This document shows, in pieces, positions 1 to 14,204 of a stretch of DNA of 64,000 bases (within the stretch, counting starts at the first letter, position 1; each line of letters begins with the position of its first letter). The position numbers and the translations under genes are program-made. This DNA is from Ptiloglossa arizonensis. Taxonomy: Eukaryota; Arthropoda; Insecta; Hymenoptera; Colletidae. The DNA is taken from NCBI RefSeq assembly GCF_051014685.1, contig NW_027478595.1, forward strand, positions 372,001 to 436,000, read 5' to 3'. The notes below the pieces were generated by a model. It ran no database searches. It was not told where the DNA came from and saw only the letters and a list, made by a program, of their open reading frames with translations.

Positions 1-1295
1 ATAACGTATAACGTATAACGTATAACGTATAACGTGTAACGTATAACGTATAACGTATAACGTATAACGTATAACGTATAACGTATAACGTATAACGTAT
101 AACGTATAACGTATGACGTATAACGTATAACGTATAACGTATAACGTATAACGTATAACGTATAACGTATAACGTATAACGTATAACGTATAACGTATAA
201 CGTATAACGTGTAACGTATAACGTGTAACGTGTAACGTGTAACGTATAACGTATAACGTATAACGTATAACGTATAACGTATAACGTATAACGTGTAACG
301 TATAACGTATAACGTATAACGTATAACGTATAACGTATAACGTATAACGTATAACGTATAACGTATAACGTATAACGTATAACGTATAACGTATAACGTA
401 TAACGTATAACGTGTAACGTATAACGTATAACGTATAACGTATAACGTATAACGTATAACGTATAACGTCTAACGTATAACGTATAACATATAACGTATA
501 ACGTATAACGTATAACGTATAACGTATAACGTATAACGTATAACGTATAACGTATAACGTATAACGTATAGCGTATAACGTATAACGTATAACGTATATC
601 GTATAACGTATAACGTATAACGTATAACGTATAACGCATAACGTATAACGTATAACGTATACCCTATGACCTATAACGTATAACGTATAACGTATAACGT
701 ATAACGTATAACGTATAACGTATAACGTATAACGTATAACGTATAACGTATAACCTATGACGTATAACGTATAACGTATAACGTATAACATGTAATGTAT
801 AACGTATAACGTATAATGTATAGCGTATAACGTATAACGTATAACGTACAAAGTATAACGTATCACGTATAACGTATCACGAATAACGTATAACGTATAA
901 CGTATAACGTATAACGTATAACGTATAACGTATAACGTATAACGTATAACGTATAACGTATAACGTATAACGTATAACGTATAACGTCTAACGTATAACG
1001 TATAAGGTATAACGTATAACGTATAACGTATAACGTATAACGTATAACGTATAACGTATAACGTATAACGTATAACGTATAACGTATAACGTATAACGTA
1101 TAACGTATAACGTATAACGTATAACGTATAACGTATAACGTATAACGTATAACGTATAACGTATAACGTATAACGTATAACGTATAACGTATAGCGTATA
1201 ACGTATAACGTATAACGTATAACGTATAACGTATAACGTCTAACGTATAACGTATAACGTATAACGTATAACGTATATCGTACAACGTATAACGT

Positions 1296-1372
1296 ATAAC
1301 GAATAACGTAAAACGTATAACGCATAATGTATAACGTATAACGTATAACGTATTACGTATAACCTATGACGT
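1296..1372. repeat. ATAACGC/ATAATGT cassette, first of 19 copies
   Basis: This 77-bp (11-unit) string runs from ATAACGA to ATGACGT. Its diagnostic units are AAAACGT, ATAACGC, ATAATGT, ATTACGT and ATAACCT. The ATAACGC unit starts at 1317, 2150, 3753, 7764, 8800, 19679, 24978 (here ATAACAC), 27785, 41141, 43409, 44984, 49009, 55407, 57941, 60629, 60720, 62827, 63429 and 63520. The copies at 19679, 24978, 27785 and 43409 carry a second ATTACGT. In the middle of the window it usually lies about 120 bp before an ATGACGC diverged cassette. Confidence 0.85.
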
Positions 1373-1449
1373 ATAACGTATAACGTAACAACTATAACGT
1401 ATAAAGTATAACGTATAACGTATAACGTATAACGTATAACGTATAACGT

Positions 1450-1560
1450 AACACCTATAACGTATAAAGTACAACGTATAACGTATAACGTGTAACGAAG
1501 AACGTATAAAGAATAACGTATAACGTATATCGTATAACGTACAACTTATAACGTATAACG
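1450..1560. repeat. AACACCT cassette with ACAACGT, left-arm type, four copies
   Basis: AACACCT starts at 1450, 1807, 3417 and 7421 (spacings 357, 1,610 and 4,004 bp, all multiples of 7). It is followed by ATAAAGT-ACAACGT, then GTAACGA, AGAACGT, ATAAAGA, ATATCGT and ACAACTT. AACACCT also stands before diverged cassettes (for example 2780 and 5650), where ATAAAGT is not followed by ACAACGT. AACAACT at 1387 and 8870 is a relative. Confidence 0.75.
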
Positions 1561-2538
1561 TACAACGTATAACGTATAACGTATAACGTATAACGTATAA
1601 CGTATAACGTATAACGTATAACGTATAACGTATAACGTATAACGTATAACGTATAAAGTATAACGTATAACGTATAACGTATAACGTATAACGTATAACG
1701 TATAACGTATAACGTATAACGTATAACGTATAACGTATAACGTATAACGTATAACGTATAACGTATAACGTATTACGAATAACGTATAACATATAACGTA
1801 TAACGTAACACCTATAACGTATAAAGTACAACGTATAACGTATAACGTGTAACGAAGAACGTATAAAGAATAACGTATAACGTATATCGTATAACGTACA
1901 ACTTATAACGTATAACGTACAACGTATAACGTATAACGTATAACGTATAACGTATAACGTATAACGTATAACGTATAACGTATAACGTATAACGTATAAC
2001 GTATAACGTATAACGTATAAAGTATAACGTATAACGTATAAGGTATAACGTATAACGTATAACGTATAACGTATAACGTATAACGTATAACGTATAACGT
2101 ATAACGTATATCGTATAACGTATAACGTATAACGAATAACGTAAAACGTATAACGCATAATGTATAACGTATAACGTATAACGTATTACGTATAACCTAT
2201 GACGTATAACGTATAACGTATAACGTATAACGTATAACGTATAACGTATAACGTATAAAGTATAACGTATAACGTATATCGTATAACGTATAACGAATAA
2301 CGTATAACGTATAACGTATAACGTATAACGTATAACGTATAACGTATAACGTATAACGTATAACGTATAACGTATAACGTATAACGTATAACGTATAACG
2401 TATAACGTATAACGTATAACGTATAACGTATAACGTATAACGTATAACGTATAGCGTATAACGTATAACGTATAACGTATATCGTATAACGTATAACGTA
2501 TAACGTATAACGCATAACGTATAACGTATAACGTATAA

Positions 2539-4020
2539 CCTATGACCTATAACGTATAACGTATAACGTATAACGTATAACGTATAACGTATAACGTATA
2601 ACGTATAACGTATAACCTATGACGTATAACGTATAACGTATAACGTATAACATGTAATGTATAACGTATAACGTATAATGTATAGCGTATAACGTATAAG
2701 GTATAACGTATAACGTACAACGTATAACGTATCACGTATAACGTATTACGAATAACGTATAACGTATAACGTATAACGTAACACCTATAACGTATAAAGT
2801 ATAACGTATAACGTATAACGTATAACGTGTAACGTATAACGTATATCGTATAACGTATAACGTATAACGTATAACGTATAACTTGTAACGAAAAACGTAT
2901 AACGAATAACGTAAAACGTATGACGCATTACATGCTACGTATAAAGTATAACATTCAACGTAAAACGTATAACGTACAACGTATAACGTATAACGTGTAA
3001 CATAGAACGTATAAAGAATAACGTATAACGTATATCGTATAACGTACAACTTATAACGTATAACGTACAACGTATAACGTATAACGTATAACGTATAACG
3101 TAAAACGTATAACGTATAACGTATAACGTATAACGTATAACGTATAACGTATAACGTATAACGTATAACGTATAACGTATAACGTATAACGTATAACGTA
3201 TAACGTATAACGTATAACGTATAACGTATAACGTATAACGTATAACGTATAACGTATAACGTAAAACGTATAACGTATAACGTATAACGTATAACGTATA
3301 ACGTATAACATATAACGTATAACGTATAACGTATAACGTATAACGTATAACGTACAACGTATAACGTATCACGTATAACGTATTACGAATAACGTATAAC
3401 ATATAACGTATAACGTAACACCTATAACGTATAAAGTACAACGTATAACGTATAACGTGTAACGAAGAACGTATAAAGAATAACGTATAACGTATATCGT
3501 ATAACGTACAACTTATAACGTATAACGTACAACGTATAACGTATAACGTATAACGTATAACGTATAACGTATAACGTATAACGTATAACGTATAACGTAT
3601 AACGTATAACGTATAACGTATAAAGTATAACGTATAACGTATAACGTATAACGTATAACGTATAACGTATAACGTATAACGTATAACGTATAACGTATAA
3701 CGTATAACGTATATCGTATAACGTATAACATATAACGAATAACGTAAAACGTATAACGCATAATGTATAACGTATAACGTATAACGTATTACGTATAACC
3801 TATGACGTATAACGTATAACGTATAACGTATAACGTATAACGTATAACGTATAACGCATAACGTATAACGTATAACGTATGACGTATAACGTATGACGTA
3901 TAACGTATAACGTATAACGTATAACATATAACGTATAACCTGTGACGTATAACGTATAATGTAAAACGTATAACGTATAACGTATAACGTATAACATGTA
4001 ACGTATAGCGTATAACGTAT
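2539..4020. repeat. Left-arm duplicated segment, copy 1
   Basis: The segment has the same ordered variant units as 6669-8030. The offset is 4,130 bp (590 units) from 2539 to about 3,110, 4,004 bp (572 units) from about 3,350, and 4,011 bp (573 units) from about 3,750. Each change in offset falls where one copy has a longer pure ATAACGT run. The right end is approximate. Confidence 0.8.
2878..2968. repeat. Diverged 91-bp cassette, copy 1 (ATGACGC type, AAAACGT end)
   Basis: Thirteen units, of which eleven differ from ATAACGT. Landmarks are ATAACTT at the start, GTAACGA, two AAAACGT, then ATGACGC at 2920 with ATTACAT and GCTACGT behind it, ATAAAGT, ATAACAT and TCAACGT. It ends with AAAACGT like the ATGAGGC type, so it mixes features of both later types. 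The ATGACGC/ATGAGGC unit is used as the anchor for all copies. Confidence 0.9.
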
Positions 4021-4858
4021 AACGTATAACGTATAACGTATAACGTATAACGTATAACGTATAACGTATAACGTATAACGTATAACGTATAACGTATAAC
4101 GTATAACGTATAACGTATAACGTATAACGTATAACGTATAACGTATAACGTATAACGTGTAACGTATAACGTATAACGTATAACGTATAACGTATAACGT
4201 ATAACGTATAACGTATAACGTATAACGTATAACGTATGACGTATAACGTATAACGTATAACGTATAACGTATAACGTATAACGTATAACGTATAACGTAT
4301 AACGTATAACGTATAACGTATAACGTATAACGTGTAACGTATAACGTGTAACGTGTAACGTGTAACGTATAACGTATAACGTATAACGTATAACGTATAA
4401 CGTATAACGTATAACGTATAACGTATAACGTATAACGTATAACGTATAACGTATAACGTATAACGTATAACGTATAACGTATAACGTATAACGTATAACG
4501 TATAACGTATAACGTATAACGTATAACGTATAACGTATAACGTATAACGTATAACGTATAACGTATAACGTATAACGTATAACGTATAACGTATAACGTA
4601 TAACGTATAACGTATAACGTATAACGTATAACGTATAACGTATAACGTATAACGTATAACGTATAACGTATAACGTATAACGTATAACGTATAACGTATA
4701 ACGTATAACGTATAACGTATAACGTATAAAGTATAACGTAACACCTACAACGTATAAAGTATAACGTATAACGTATAACGTATAACGTATAACGTATAAC
4801 GTATAACGTATAACGTATAACGTATATAGTATAACGTATAACGTATAGCGTATAACGT

Positions 4859-4949
4859 ATAACTTGTAACGAAAAACGTATAACGAATAACGTAAAACGT
4901 ATGAGGCATTACATGCTACGTATAAAGTATAACATTCAACGTAAAACGT
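4859..4949. repeat. Diverged 91-bp cassette, copy 2 (ATGAGGC type)
   Basis: The anchor is at 4901. It is followed by ATAGCGT and AGATCGT where other ATGAGGC copies have normal and AGGACGT or AGAACGT units. Confidence 0.9.
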
Positions 4950-6668
4950 ATAACGTATAACGTATAACGTATAGCGTGTAACGAAGATCGTATAAAGAAT
5001 AACGTATAACGTATATCGTATAACGTACAACTTATAACGTATAACGTACAACGTATAACGTATAACGTAGAACGTAGAACGTATAACGTATAACGTATAA
5101 CGTATAACGTATAACGTATAACGTATAACGTATAACGTATAACGTATAACGTATAACGTATAACGTATAACGTATAACGTATAACGTATAACGTATAACG
5201 TATAACGTATATCGTATAACGTATAACGTATAACGTATAACGTATAACGTATAACGTATAACGTATAACGTATAACGTATAACGTATAACGTGTAACGTA
5301 TAACGTATAACGTGTAACGTATAACGTATAACGTATAACGTATAACGTATAACGTATAACGTATAACGTATAACGTATAACGTATAACGTATAACGTATA
5401 ACGTATAACGTATAACGTATAACGTATAACGTATAACGTATAACGTATAACGTATAACGTATAACGTATAACGTATAACGTATAACGTATAACGTATAAC
5501 GTATAACGTATAACGTATAACGTATAACGTATAACGTATAACGTATAACGTATAACGTATAACGTATAACGTATAACGTATAACGTATAACGTATAACGT
5601 AAAACGTATAACGTATAACGTATAACGTATAACGTATAACGTATAACGTAACACCTATAACGTATAAAGTATAACGTATAACGTATAACGTATAACGTAT
5701 AACGTATAACGTATAACGTATAACGTTTAACGTACAACGTATAACGTATAACGTATAACGTATAACGTATAACGTATAACGTATAACGTATAACGTATAA
5801 CGTATAACGTATAACGTATAACGTATAACGTATAACGTATAACGTATAACGTATAACGTATAACGTATAACGTATAACGTACAACGTATAACGTATAAAG
5901 TATAACGTATAACGTATAACGTATAACGTATAACGTATAACGTAGAACGTACAACGTATAACATATAACGTATAATGTATAACGTATAACGTATAACGTA
6001 TAACGTATAACGTATAACGTATAACGTATAACGTATAACGTATAACGTATAACGTATAGCGTATAAAGTATAACGTATAACGTTTAACGTATAACGTATA
6101 ACGAATATCGTACAACGTATAACGCATAACGTATAACGTATAACATGTAATGTATAACGTATAACGTATAATGTATAGCGTATAACGTATAACGTATAAC
6201 GTATAACGTATAACGTATAACGTATAACGTATAACGTATAACGTATAACGTATAACGTATAACGTATAACGTATAACGTATAACGTATAACGTATAACGT
6301 ATAACGTATAACGTATAACGTATAACGTATAACGTATAACGTATAACGTATAACGTATAACGTATAACGTATATCGTATAACGTATAACGTATAACGTAT
6401 AACGTATAACGTATAACGTATAACGTATAACGTATAACGTATAACGTATAACGTATAACGTATAACGTATAACGTATAACGTATAACGTGTAACGTATAA
6501 CGTGTAACGTATAACGTATAACGTGTAACGTATAACGTATAACGTATAACGTATAACGTATAACGTATAACGTATAACGTATAGCGTATAACGTATAACG
6601 TATAACGTATATCGTATAACGTATAACGTATAACGTATAACGCATAACGTATAACGTATAACGTATAA

Positions 6669-8030
6669 CCTATGACCTATAACGTATAACGTATAACGTA
6701 TAACGTATAACGTATAACGTATAACGTATAACGTATAACGTATAACCTATGACGTATAACGTATAACGTATAACGTATAACATGTAATGTATAACGTATA
6801 ACGTATAATGTATAGCGTATAACGTATAAGGTATAACGTATAACGTACAACGTATAACGTATCACGTATAACGTATTACGAATAACGTATAACGTATAAC
6901 GTATAACGTAACACCTATAACGTATAAAGTATAACGTATAACGTATAACGTATAACGTGTAACGTATAACGTATATCGTATAACGTATAACGTATAACGT
7001 ATAACGTATAACTTGTAACGAAAAACGTATAACGAATAACGTAAAACGTATGACGCATTACATGCTACGTATAAAGTATAACATTCAACGTAAAACGTAT
7101 AACGTACAACGTATAACGTATAACGTGTAACGAAGAACGTATAAAGAATAACGTATAACGTATATCGTATAACGTACAACTTATAACGTATAACGTACAA
7201 CGTATAACGTATAACGTATAACGTATAACGTAAAACGTATAACGTATAACGTATAACGTATAACGTATAACGTATAACGTATAACGTATAACGTATAACG
7301 TATAACGTATAACGTATAACGTATAACGTATAACGTATAACGTATAACGTATAACGTACAACGTATAACGTATCACGTATAACGTATTACGAATAACGTA
7401 TAACATATAACGTATAACGTAACACCTATAACGTATAAAGTACAACGTATAACGTATAACGTGTAACGAAGAACGTATAAAGAATAACGTATAACGTATA
7501 TCGTATAACGTACAACTTATAACGTATAACGCACAACGTATAACGTATAACGTATAACGTATAACGTATAACGTATAACGTATAACGTATAACGTATAAC
7601 GTATAACGTATAACGTATAACGTATAAAGTATAACGTATAACGTATAACGTATAACGTATAACGTATAACGTATAACGTATAACGTATAACGTATAACGT
7701 ATAACGTATAACGTATAACGTATATCGTATAACGTATAACGTATAACGAATAACGTAAAACGTATAACGCATAATGTATAACGTATAACGTATAACGTAT
7801 TACGTATAACCTATGACGTATAACGTATAACGTATAACGTATAACGTATAACGTATAACGTATAACGCATAACGTATAACGTATAACGTATGACGTATAA
7901 CGTATGACGTATAACGTATAACGTATAACGTATAACATATAACGTATAACCTGTGACGTATAACGTATAATGTAAAACGTATAACGTATAATGTATAACG
8001 TATAACATGTAACGTATAGCGTATAACGTA
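6669..8030. repeat. Left-arm duplicated segment, copy 2
   Basis: This is the partner of 2539-4020. It starts with the same ATAACCT-ATGACCT marker, which is also present in a third place at about 663. One private difference is visible: copy 1 has GTAACAT near 2,996 where this copy keeps GTAACGA near 7,126. Confidence 0.8.
7008..7098. repeat. Diverged 91-bp cassette, copy 3 (ATGACGC type, AAAACGT end)
   Basis: The anchor at 7050 is exactly 4,130 bp after copy 1, and it shares that copy's mixed type. Confidence 0.9.
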
Positions 8031-9796
8031 TAACGTATAACGTATAACGTATAACGTATAACGTATAACGTATAACGTATAACGTATAACGTATAACGTA
8101 TAACGTATAACGTATAACGTATAACGTATAACGTATAACGTATAACGTATAACGTGTAACGTATAACGTGTAACGTATAACGTATAACGTATAACGTATA
8201 ACGTATAACGTATAACGTATAACGTATAACGTATGACGTATAACGTATGACGTATAACGTATAACGTATAACGTATAACGTATAACGTATAACGTATAAC
8301 GTATAACGTATAACGTATAACGTATAACGTATAACGTATAACGTATAACGTGTAACGTATAACGTGTAACGTGTAACGTGTAACGTATAACGTATAACGT
8401 ATAACGTATAACGTATAACGTATAACGTATAACGTATAACGTATAACGTATAACGTATAACGTATAACGTATAACGTATAACGTATAACGTATAACGTAT
8501 AACGTATAACGTATAACGTATAACGTATAACGTATAACGTATAACGTATAACGTATAACGTATAACGTATAACGTATAACGTATAACGTATAACGTATAA
8601 CGTATAACGTATAACGTATAACGTATAACGTATAACGTATAACGTATAACGTATAACGTATAACGTATAACGTATAACGTATAACGTATAACGTATAACG
8701 TATAACGTATAACGTATAACGTCTAACGTATAACGTATAACGTATAACGTATAACGTATATCGTATAACGTATAACGTATAACGAATAACGTAAAACGTA
8801 TAACGCATAATGTATAACGTATGACGTATAACGTATTACGTATAACCTATGACGTATAACGTATAACGTAACAACTATAACGTATAAAGTATAACGTATA
8901 ACGTATAACGTATAACGTATAACGTATAACGTATAACGTATAACGTATAACGTATAACGTATAACGTATAACGTATAACGTATAACGTATAACGTATAAC
9001 GTATAACGTATAACGTATAACGTATAACGTATAACGTATAACGTATAACGTATAACGTATAACGTATAACGTATAACGTATAACGTATAACGTATAACGT
9101 ATAACGTATAACGTATAACGTATAACGTATAACGTATAACGTATAACGTATAACGTATAACGTATAACGTATAACGTATACCGTATAACGTATAACGTAT
9201 AACCTATAACGTATAACGTACAACGTATAACGTATAACGTATAACGTATAACGTATAACGTATAACGTATAACGTATAACGTATAACGTATAACGTATAA
9301 CGTATAACGTATAACGTATAACGTATAACGTATAACGTATAACGTATAACGTATAACGTATAACGTATAACGTATAACGTATAACGTATAACGTATAACG
9401 TATAACGTATAACGTATAACGTATAACGTATAACGTATAACGTATATCGTATAACGTATAACGTATAACGTATAACGTATAACGTATAACGTATAACGTA
9501 TAACGTATAACGTATAACGTATAACGTATAACGTATAACGTATAACGTATAACGTATAACGTATAACGTATAACGTATAACGTATAACGTATAACGTATA
9601 ACGTATAACGTATAACGTATAACGTATAACGTACAACGTTTAACGTATAACGTATAACGTAGAACGTATAACGTATAACGTATAACGTATAACGTATAAC
9701 GTATGACGTATAACGTATAACGTACATCGTTTAACGTATAATGTATAACGTAGAACGTATAACGTACAACGTATAACGTATAACGTATAACGTACA

Positions 9797-9835
9797 ACGT
9801 ACAACGTATAACGTATAACGTATATCCTATAACGC
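9797..9835. repeat. ATATCCT/ATAACGC cassette, first of about 70 in the core
   Basis: ACAACGT, two normal units, ATATCCT (9822-9828) and ATAACGC mark this cassette. I count roughly 70 copies by eye between 9822 and about 55,280, including 10117, 10542, 16911, 17103, 17173, 22375, 29445, 32387, 38868, 47812, 52334 and 54784. The copy at about 50,333 reads ACATCCT and the last one lacks ATAACGC. Confidence 0.8.
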
Positions 9836-10864
9836 ATAACGTATAACGTATAACGTATAACGTATAACGTATAACGTATAACGTATAACGTAATACGTAT
9901 GTCGTATAACGTATTACGTATAACGTATAACGTATAACGTATAACGTATAACGTATAACGTATAACGTATAATGTATAACGTATAACGTATAACGTATAA
10001 CGTATAACGTATAACGTATAACGTATAACGTATAACGTATAACGTATAACGTATAACGTATAACGTACAACGTATAACGTACAACGTATAACGTATAACG
10101 TATAACGTATAACGTATATCCTATAACGCATAACGTATAACGTATAACGTATAACGTATAACGTATAACGTATAACGTATAACGTATAACGTATAACGTA
10201 TAACGTATAACGTATAACGTATAACGTATAACGTATAACGTATAACGTATAACGTATACAGTATAACGTATAACGTATAACGTGTAACGTATAACGTATA
10301 ACGTATAACGTATAACGTATAACGTATATCGTATAACGTATAACGTATAACGTATAACGTATAACGTATAACGTATAACGTATAACGTATGGCGTATAAC
10401 GTATAACGTATAACGTATAACGTCCAACGTATAACGTATAACGTATAACGCATAACGAATAACGTATAACGTATATCGCATGACGTATAACATATAACGT
10501 ATAACGTATAACGTATAACGTACAACGTATAACGTATAACGTATATCCTATAACGCATAACGTATAACGCATAACGTATAACGTATAACGTATAACGTAT
10601 AACGTATAACGTATAACGTATAACGTATGACGTATAACGTATAACGTATAACGTATGACGTATAACGTATAACGTATAACGTATAACGTATAACGTATAC
10701 AGTATAACGTATAACGTATAACGTGTAACGTATAACGTATATCGTATAACGTATAACGTACAACGTTTAACGTATAACGTATAACGTAGAACGTATAACG
10801 TATAACGTATAACGTATAACGTATAACGTATATCGTATAACGTATAACGTATAACGTATAACGT

Positions 10865-10955
10865 ATAACTTGTAACGAAAAACGTATAACGAATAACGTA
10901 AAACGTATGAGGCATTACATGCTACGTATAAAGTATAACATTCAACGTAAAACGT
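10865..10955. repeat. Diverged 91-bp cassette, copy 4 (ATGAGGC type)
   Basis: The anchor is at 10907. This is the first copy with the GTAACGA-AGGACGT tail and two 35-bp subrepeats behind it. Confidence 0.9.
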
Positions 10956-12292
10956 ATAACGTATAACGTATAACGTATAACGTGTAACGAAGGACGTATA
11001 AAGAATAACGTATAACGTATATCGTATAACGTACAACTTATAACGTATAACGTATATCGTATAACGTACAACTTATAACGTATAACGTACAACGTATAAC
11101 GTATAACGTATAACGTATAACGTATAACGTATAACGTATAACGTATAACGTATAACGTATAACGTATAAAGTATAACGTATAACGTATAACGTATAACGT
11201 ATAACGTATAACGTAGAACGTACAACGTATAACATATAACGTATAACGTATAACGTATAACGTATAACGTATAACGTATAACGTATAACGTATAACGTAT
11301 AACGTATAACGTATAACGTATAACGTATAACGTATAACGTATAACGTATAACGTATAACGTATAACGTATAACGTATAACGTATAACGTATAACGTATAA
11401 AGTATAACGTATAACGTATAACGTATAACGTAGAACGTATAACGTAGAACGTACAACGTATAACGTATAACGTATAACGTATAACGTATAACGTATAACG
11501 TATAACGTATAACGTATAACGTATAACGTATAACGTATAACGTATAACGTATAACGTAGAACGTACAACGTATAACATATAACGTATAACGTATAACGTA
11601 TAACGTATAACGTATAACGTATAACGTATAACGTATAACGTATAACGTATAACGTATAACGTATAATGTATAACGTATGGCGTATACAGTATAACGTATA
11701 ACGTATAACGTGTAACGTATAACGTATAACGTATAACGTATAACGTATAACGTATAACGTATAACGTATAACGTATAACGTATAACGTATAACGTATAAC
11801 GTATAACGTGTAACGTATAACGTGTAACGTATAACGTATAACGTATAACGTATAACGTATAACGTATAACGTATAACGTATAACGTATAACGTATAACGT
11901 ATAACGTATAACGTATAACGTATAACGTATAACGTATAACGTATAACGTATAACGTATAACGTATAACGTATAACGTATAACGTATAACGTATAACGTAT
12001 AACGTATAACGTATAACGTATAACGTATAACGTATAACGTATAACGTATAACGTATAACGTATAACGTATAACGTATAACGTATAACGTATAACGTATAA
12101 CGTATAACGTATAACGTATAACGTATAACGTATAACGTATAACGTATAACGTATAACGTATAACGTATAACGTAACACCTATAACGTATAAAGTATAACG
12201 TATAACGTGTAACGTATAACGTATAACGTATAACGTATAACGTATAACGTATAACGTATATCGTATAACGTATAACGTATAACGTATAACGT

Positions 12293-12383
12293 ATAACTTG
12301 TAACGAAAAACGTATAACGAATAACGTAAAACGTATGAGGCATTACATGCTACGTATAAAGTATAACATTCAACGTAAAACGT
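12293..12383. repeat. Diverged 91-bp cassette, copy 5 (ATGAGGC type)
   Basis: The anchor is at 12335. AGGACGT and three 35-bp subrepeats follow. It is the last copy in the original register. Confidence 0.9.
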
Positions 12384-12446
12384 ATAACGTATAACGTATA
12401 ACGTATAACGTGTAACGAAGGACGTATAAAGAATAACGTATAACGT

Positions 12447-12551
12447 ATATCGTATAACGTACAACTTATAACGTATAACGTATATCGTATAACGTACAAC
12501 TTATAACGTATAACGTATATCGTATAACGTACAACTTATAACGTATAACGT
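12447..12551. repeat. Three tandem copies of a 35-bp (5-unit) subrepeat
   Basis: The subrepeat is ATATCGT, ATAACGT, ACAACTT and two normal units, starting at 12447, 12482 and 12517. Two copies occur at 11019/11054, 15332/15367, about 20,608/20,643, 26,116/26,151 and 28,923/28,958. One copy occurs in the left arm and near 56,877. The number of copies thus varies from one to three at homologous places. Confidence 0.85.
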
Positions 12552-12585
12552 ACAACGTATAACGTATAACGTATAACGTATAACG

Positions 12586-12589
12586 TTTT
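12586..12589. other. Single-base insertion that shifts the 7-bp register
   Basis: Four T in a row stand where the common CGT-TTAACGT junction has three. Before this point full units start at positions equal to 1 modulo 7 (checked at 2920, 4901, 7050, 10907 and 12335). After it they start at 2 modulo 7 (checked at 21 anchors from 12840 to 63639). A one-base homopolymer error in the assembly is the main alternative to a real mutation. Confidence 0.9.
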
Positions 12590-12797
12590 AACGTATAACG
12601 TATAACGTATAACGTATAACGTATAACGTATAACGTATAACGTATAACGTATAACGTATAACGTATAACGTATAACGTATAACGTAACACCTATAACGTA
12701 TAAAGTATAACGTATAACGTGTAACGTATAACGTATAACGTATAACGTATAACGTATAACGTATATCGTATAACGTATAACGTATAACGTATAACGT

Positions 12798-12888
12798 ATA
12801 ACTTGTAACGAAAAACGTATAACGAATAACGTAAAACGTATGAGGCATTACATGCTACGTATAAAGTATAACATTCAACGTAAAACGT
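12798..12888. repeat. Diverged 91-bp cassette, copy 6 (ATGAGGC type, no tail)
   Basis: The anchor at 12840 is 505 bp after copy 5, the only spacing not divisible by 7 because of the inserted T. The AGGACGT tail is absent; a pure run leads straight to the next AACACCT at 12965. Confidence 0.9.
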
Positions 12889-13077
12889 ATAACGTATAAC
12901 GTATAACGTATAACGTATAACGTATAACGTATAACGTATAACGTATAACGTATAACGTATAACGTAACACCTATAACGTATAAAGTATAACGTATAACGT
13001 GTAACGTATAACGTATAACGTATAACGTATAACGTATAACGTATATCGTATAACGTATAACGTATAACGTATAACGT

Positions 13078-13168
13078 ATAACTTGTAACGAAAAACGTAT
13101 AACGAATAACGTAAAACGTATGAGGCATTACATGCTACGTATAAAGTATAACATTCAACGTAAAACGT
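13078..13168. repeat. Diverged 91-bp cassette, copy 7 (ATGAGGC type)
   Basis: The anchor at 13120 is 280 bp (40 units) after copy 6. It keeps the AGGACGT tail but no 35-bp subrepeat. Confidence 0.9.
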
Positions 13169-14064
13169 ATAACGTATAACGTATAACGTATAACGTGTAA
13201 CGAAGGACGTATAAAGAATAACGTATAACGTATAACGTATAACGTATAACGTATAACGTATAACGTATAACGTATAACGTATAACGTATAACGTATAACG
13301 TATAACGTATAACGTATAACGTATAACGTATAACGTATAACGTATAACGTATAACGTATAACGTATAACGTATATCGTATAACGTATAACGTATAACGTA
13401 TAACGTATAACGTATAACGTATAACGTATAACGTATAACGTATAACGTATAACGTATAACGTATAACGTATAACGTATAACGTATAACGTATAACGTATA
13501 ACGTATAACGTATAACGTATAACGTATAACGTATAACGTATAACGTATAACGTATAACGTATAACGTATAACGTATAACGTATAACGTATAACGTATAAC
13601 GTATAACGTATAACGTATAACGTATAACGTATAACGTATAACGTATAACGTATAACGTATAACGCATAACGTATAACGTATAACGTATAACGTATAACGT
13701 ATAACGTATAACGTATAACGTATAACGTATAACGTACAACGTTTAACGTATAACGTATAACGTATAACGTATAACGTATAACGTATAACGTATAACGTAT
13801 AACGCATAACGTATAACGTATAACGTATAACGTATAACGTATAACGTATAACGTACAACGTTTAACGTATAACGTATAACGTACAACGTTTAACGTATAA
13901 CGTATAACGTATAACGTATAACGTATAACGTATAACGTATAACGTATAACGTAACACCTATAACGTATAAAGTATAACGTATAACGTGTAACGTATAACG
14001 TATAACGTATAACGTATAACGTATAACGTATATCGTATAACGTATAACGTATAACGTATAACGT

Positions 14065-14155
14065 ATAACTTGTAACGAAAAACGTATAACGAATAACGTA
14101 AAACGTATGAGGCATTACATGCTACGTATAAAGTATAACATTCAACGTAAAACGT
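14065..14155. repeat. Diverged 91-bp cassette, copy 8 (ATGAGGC type)
   Basis: The anchor at 14107 is 987 bp (141 units) after copy 7. It lies just before the 70-unit pure run. Confidence 0.9.
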
Positions 14156-14204
14156 ATAACGTATAACGTATAACGTATAACGTGTAACGAAGGACGTATA
14201 AAGA

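Larger units (their letters stand above)
1..9630. repeat. Left-arm domain of the satellite, higher-order period about 4.0-4.1 kb
   Basis: This part lacks the ATATCCT/ATAACGC and ATACCGT/ATATCGC cassettes of the core. A barcode of four GTAACGT units (one, a gap of one normal unit, then three in a row) starts at 211, 4334 and 8352, giving periods of 4,123 bp (589 units) and 4,018 bp (574 units). A GTAACGT at 36, 4159 and 8170 and an ATGACGT at 113, 4236 and 8247 keep nearly the same distance to it. The window therefore opens inside a higher-order copy. The right boundary is approximate. Confidence 0.8.
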
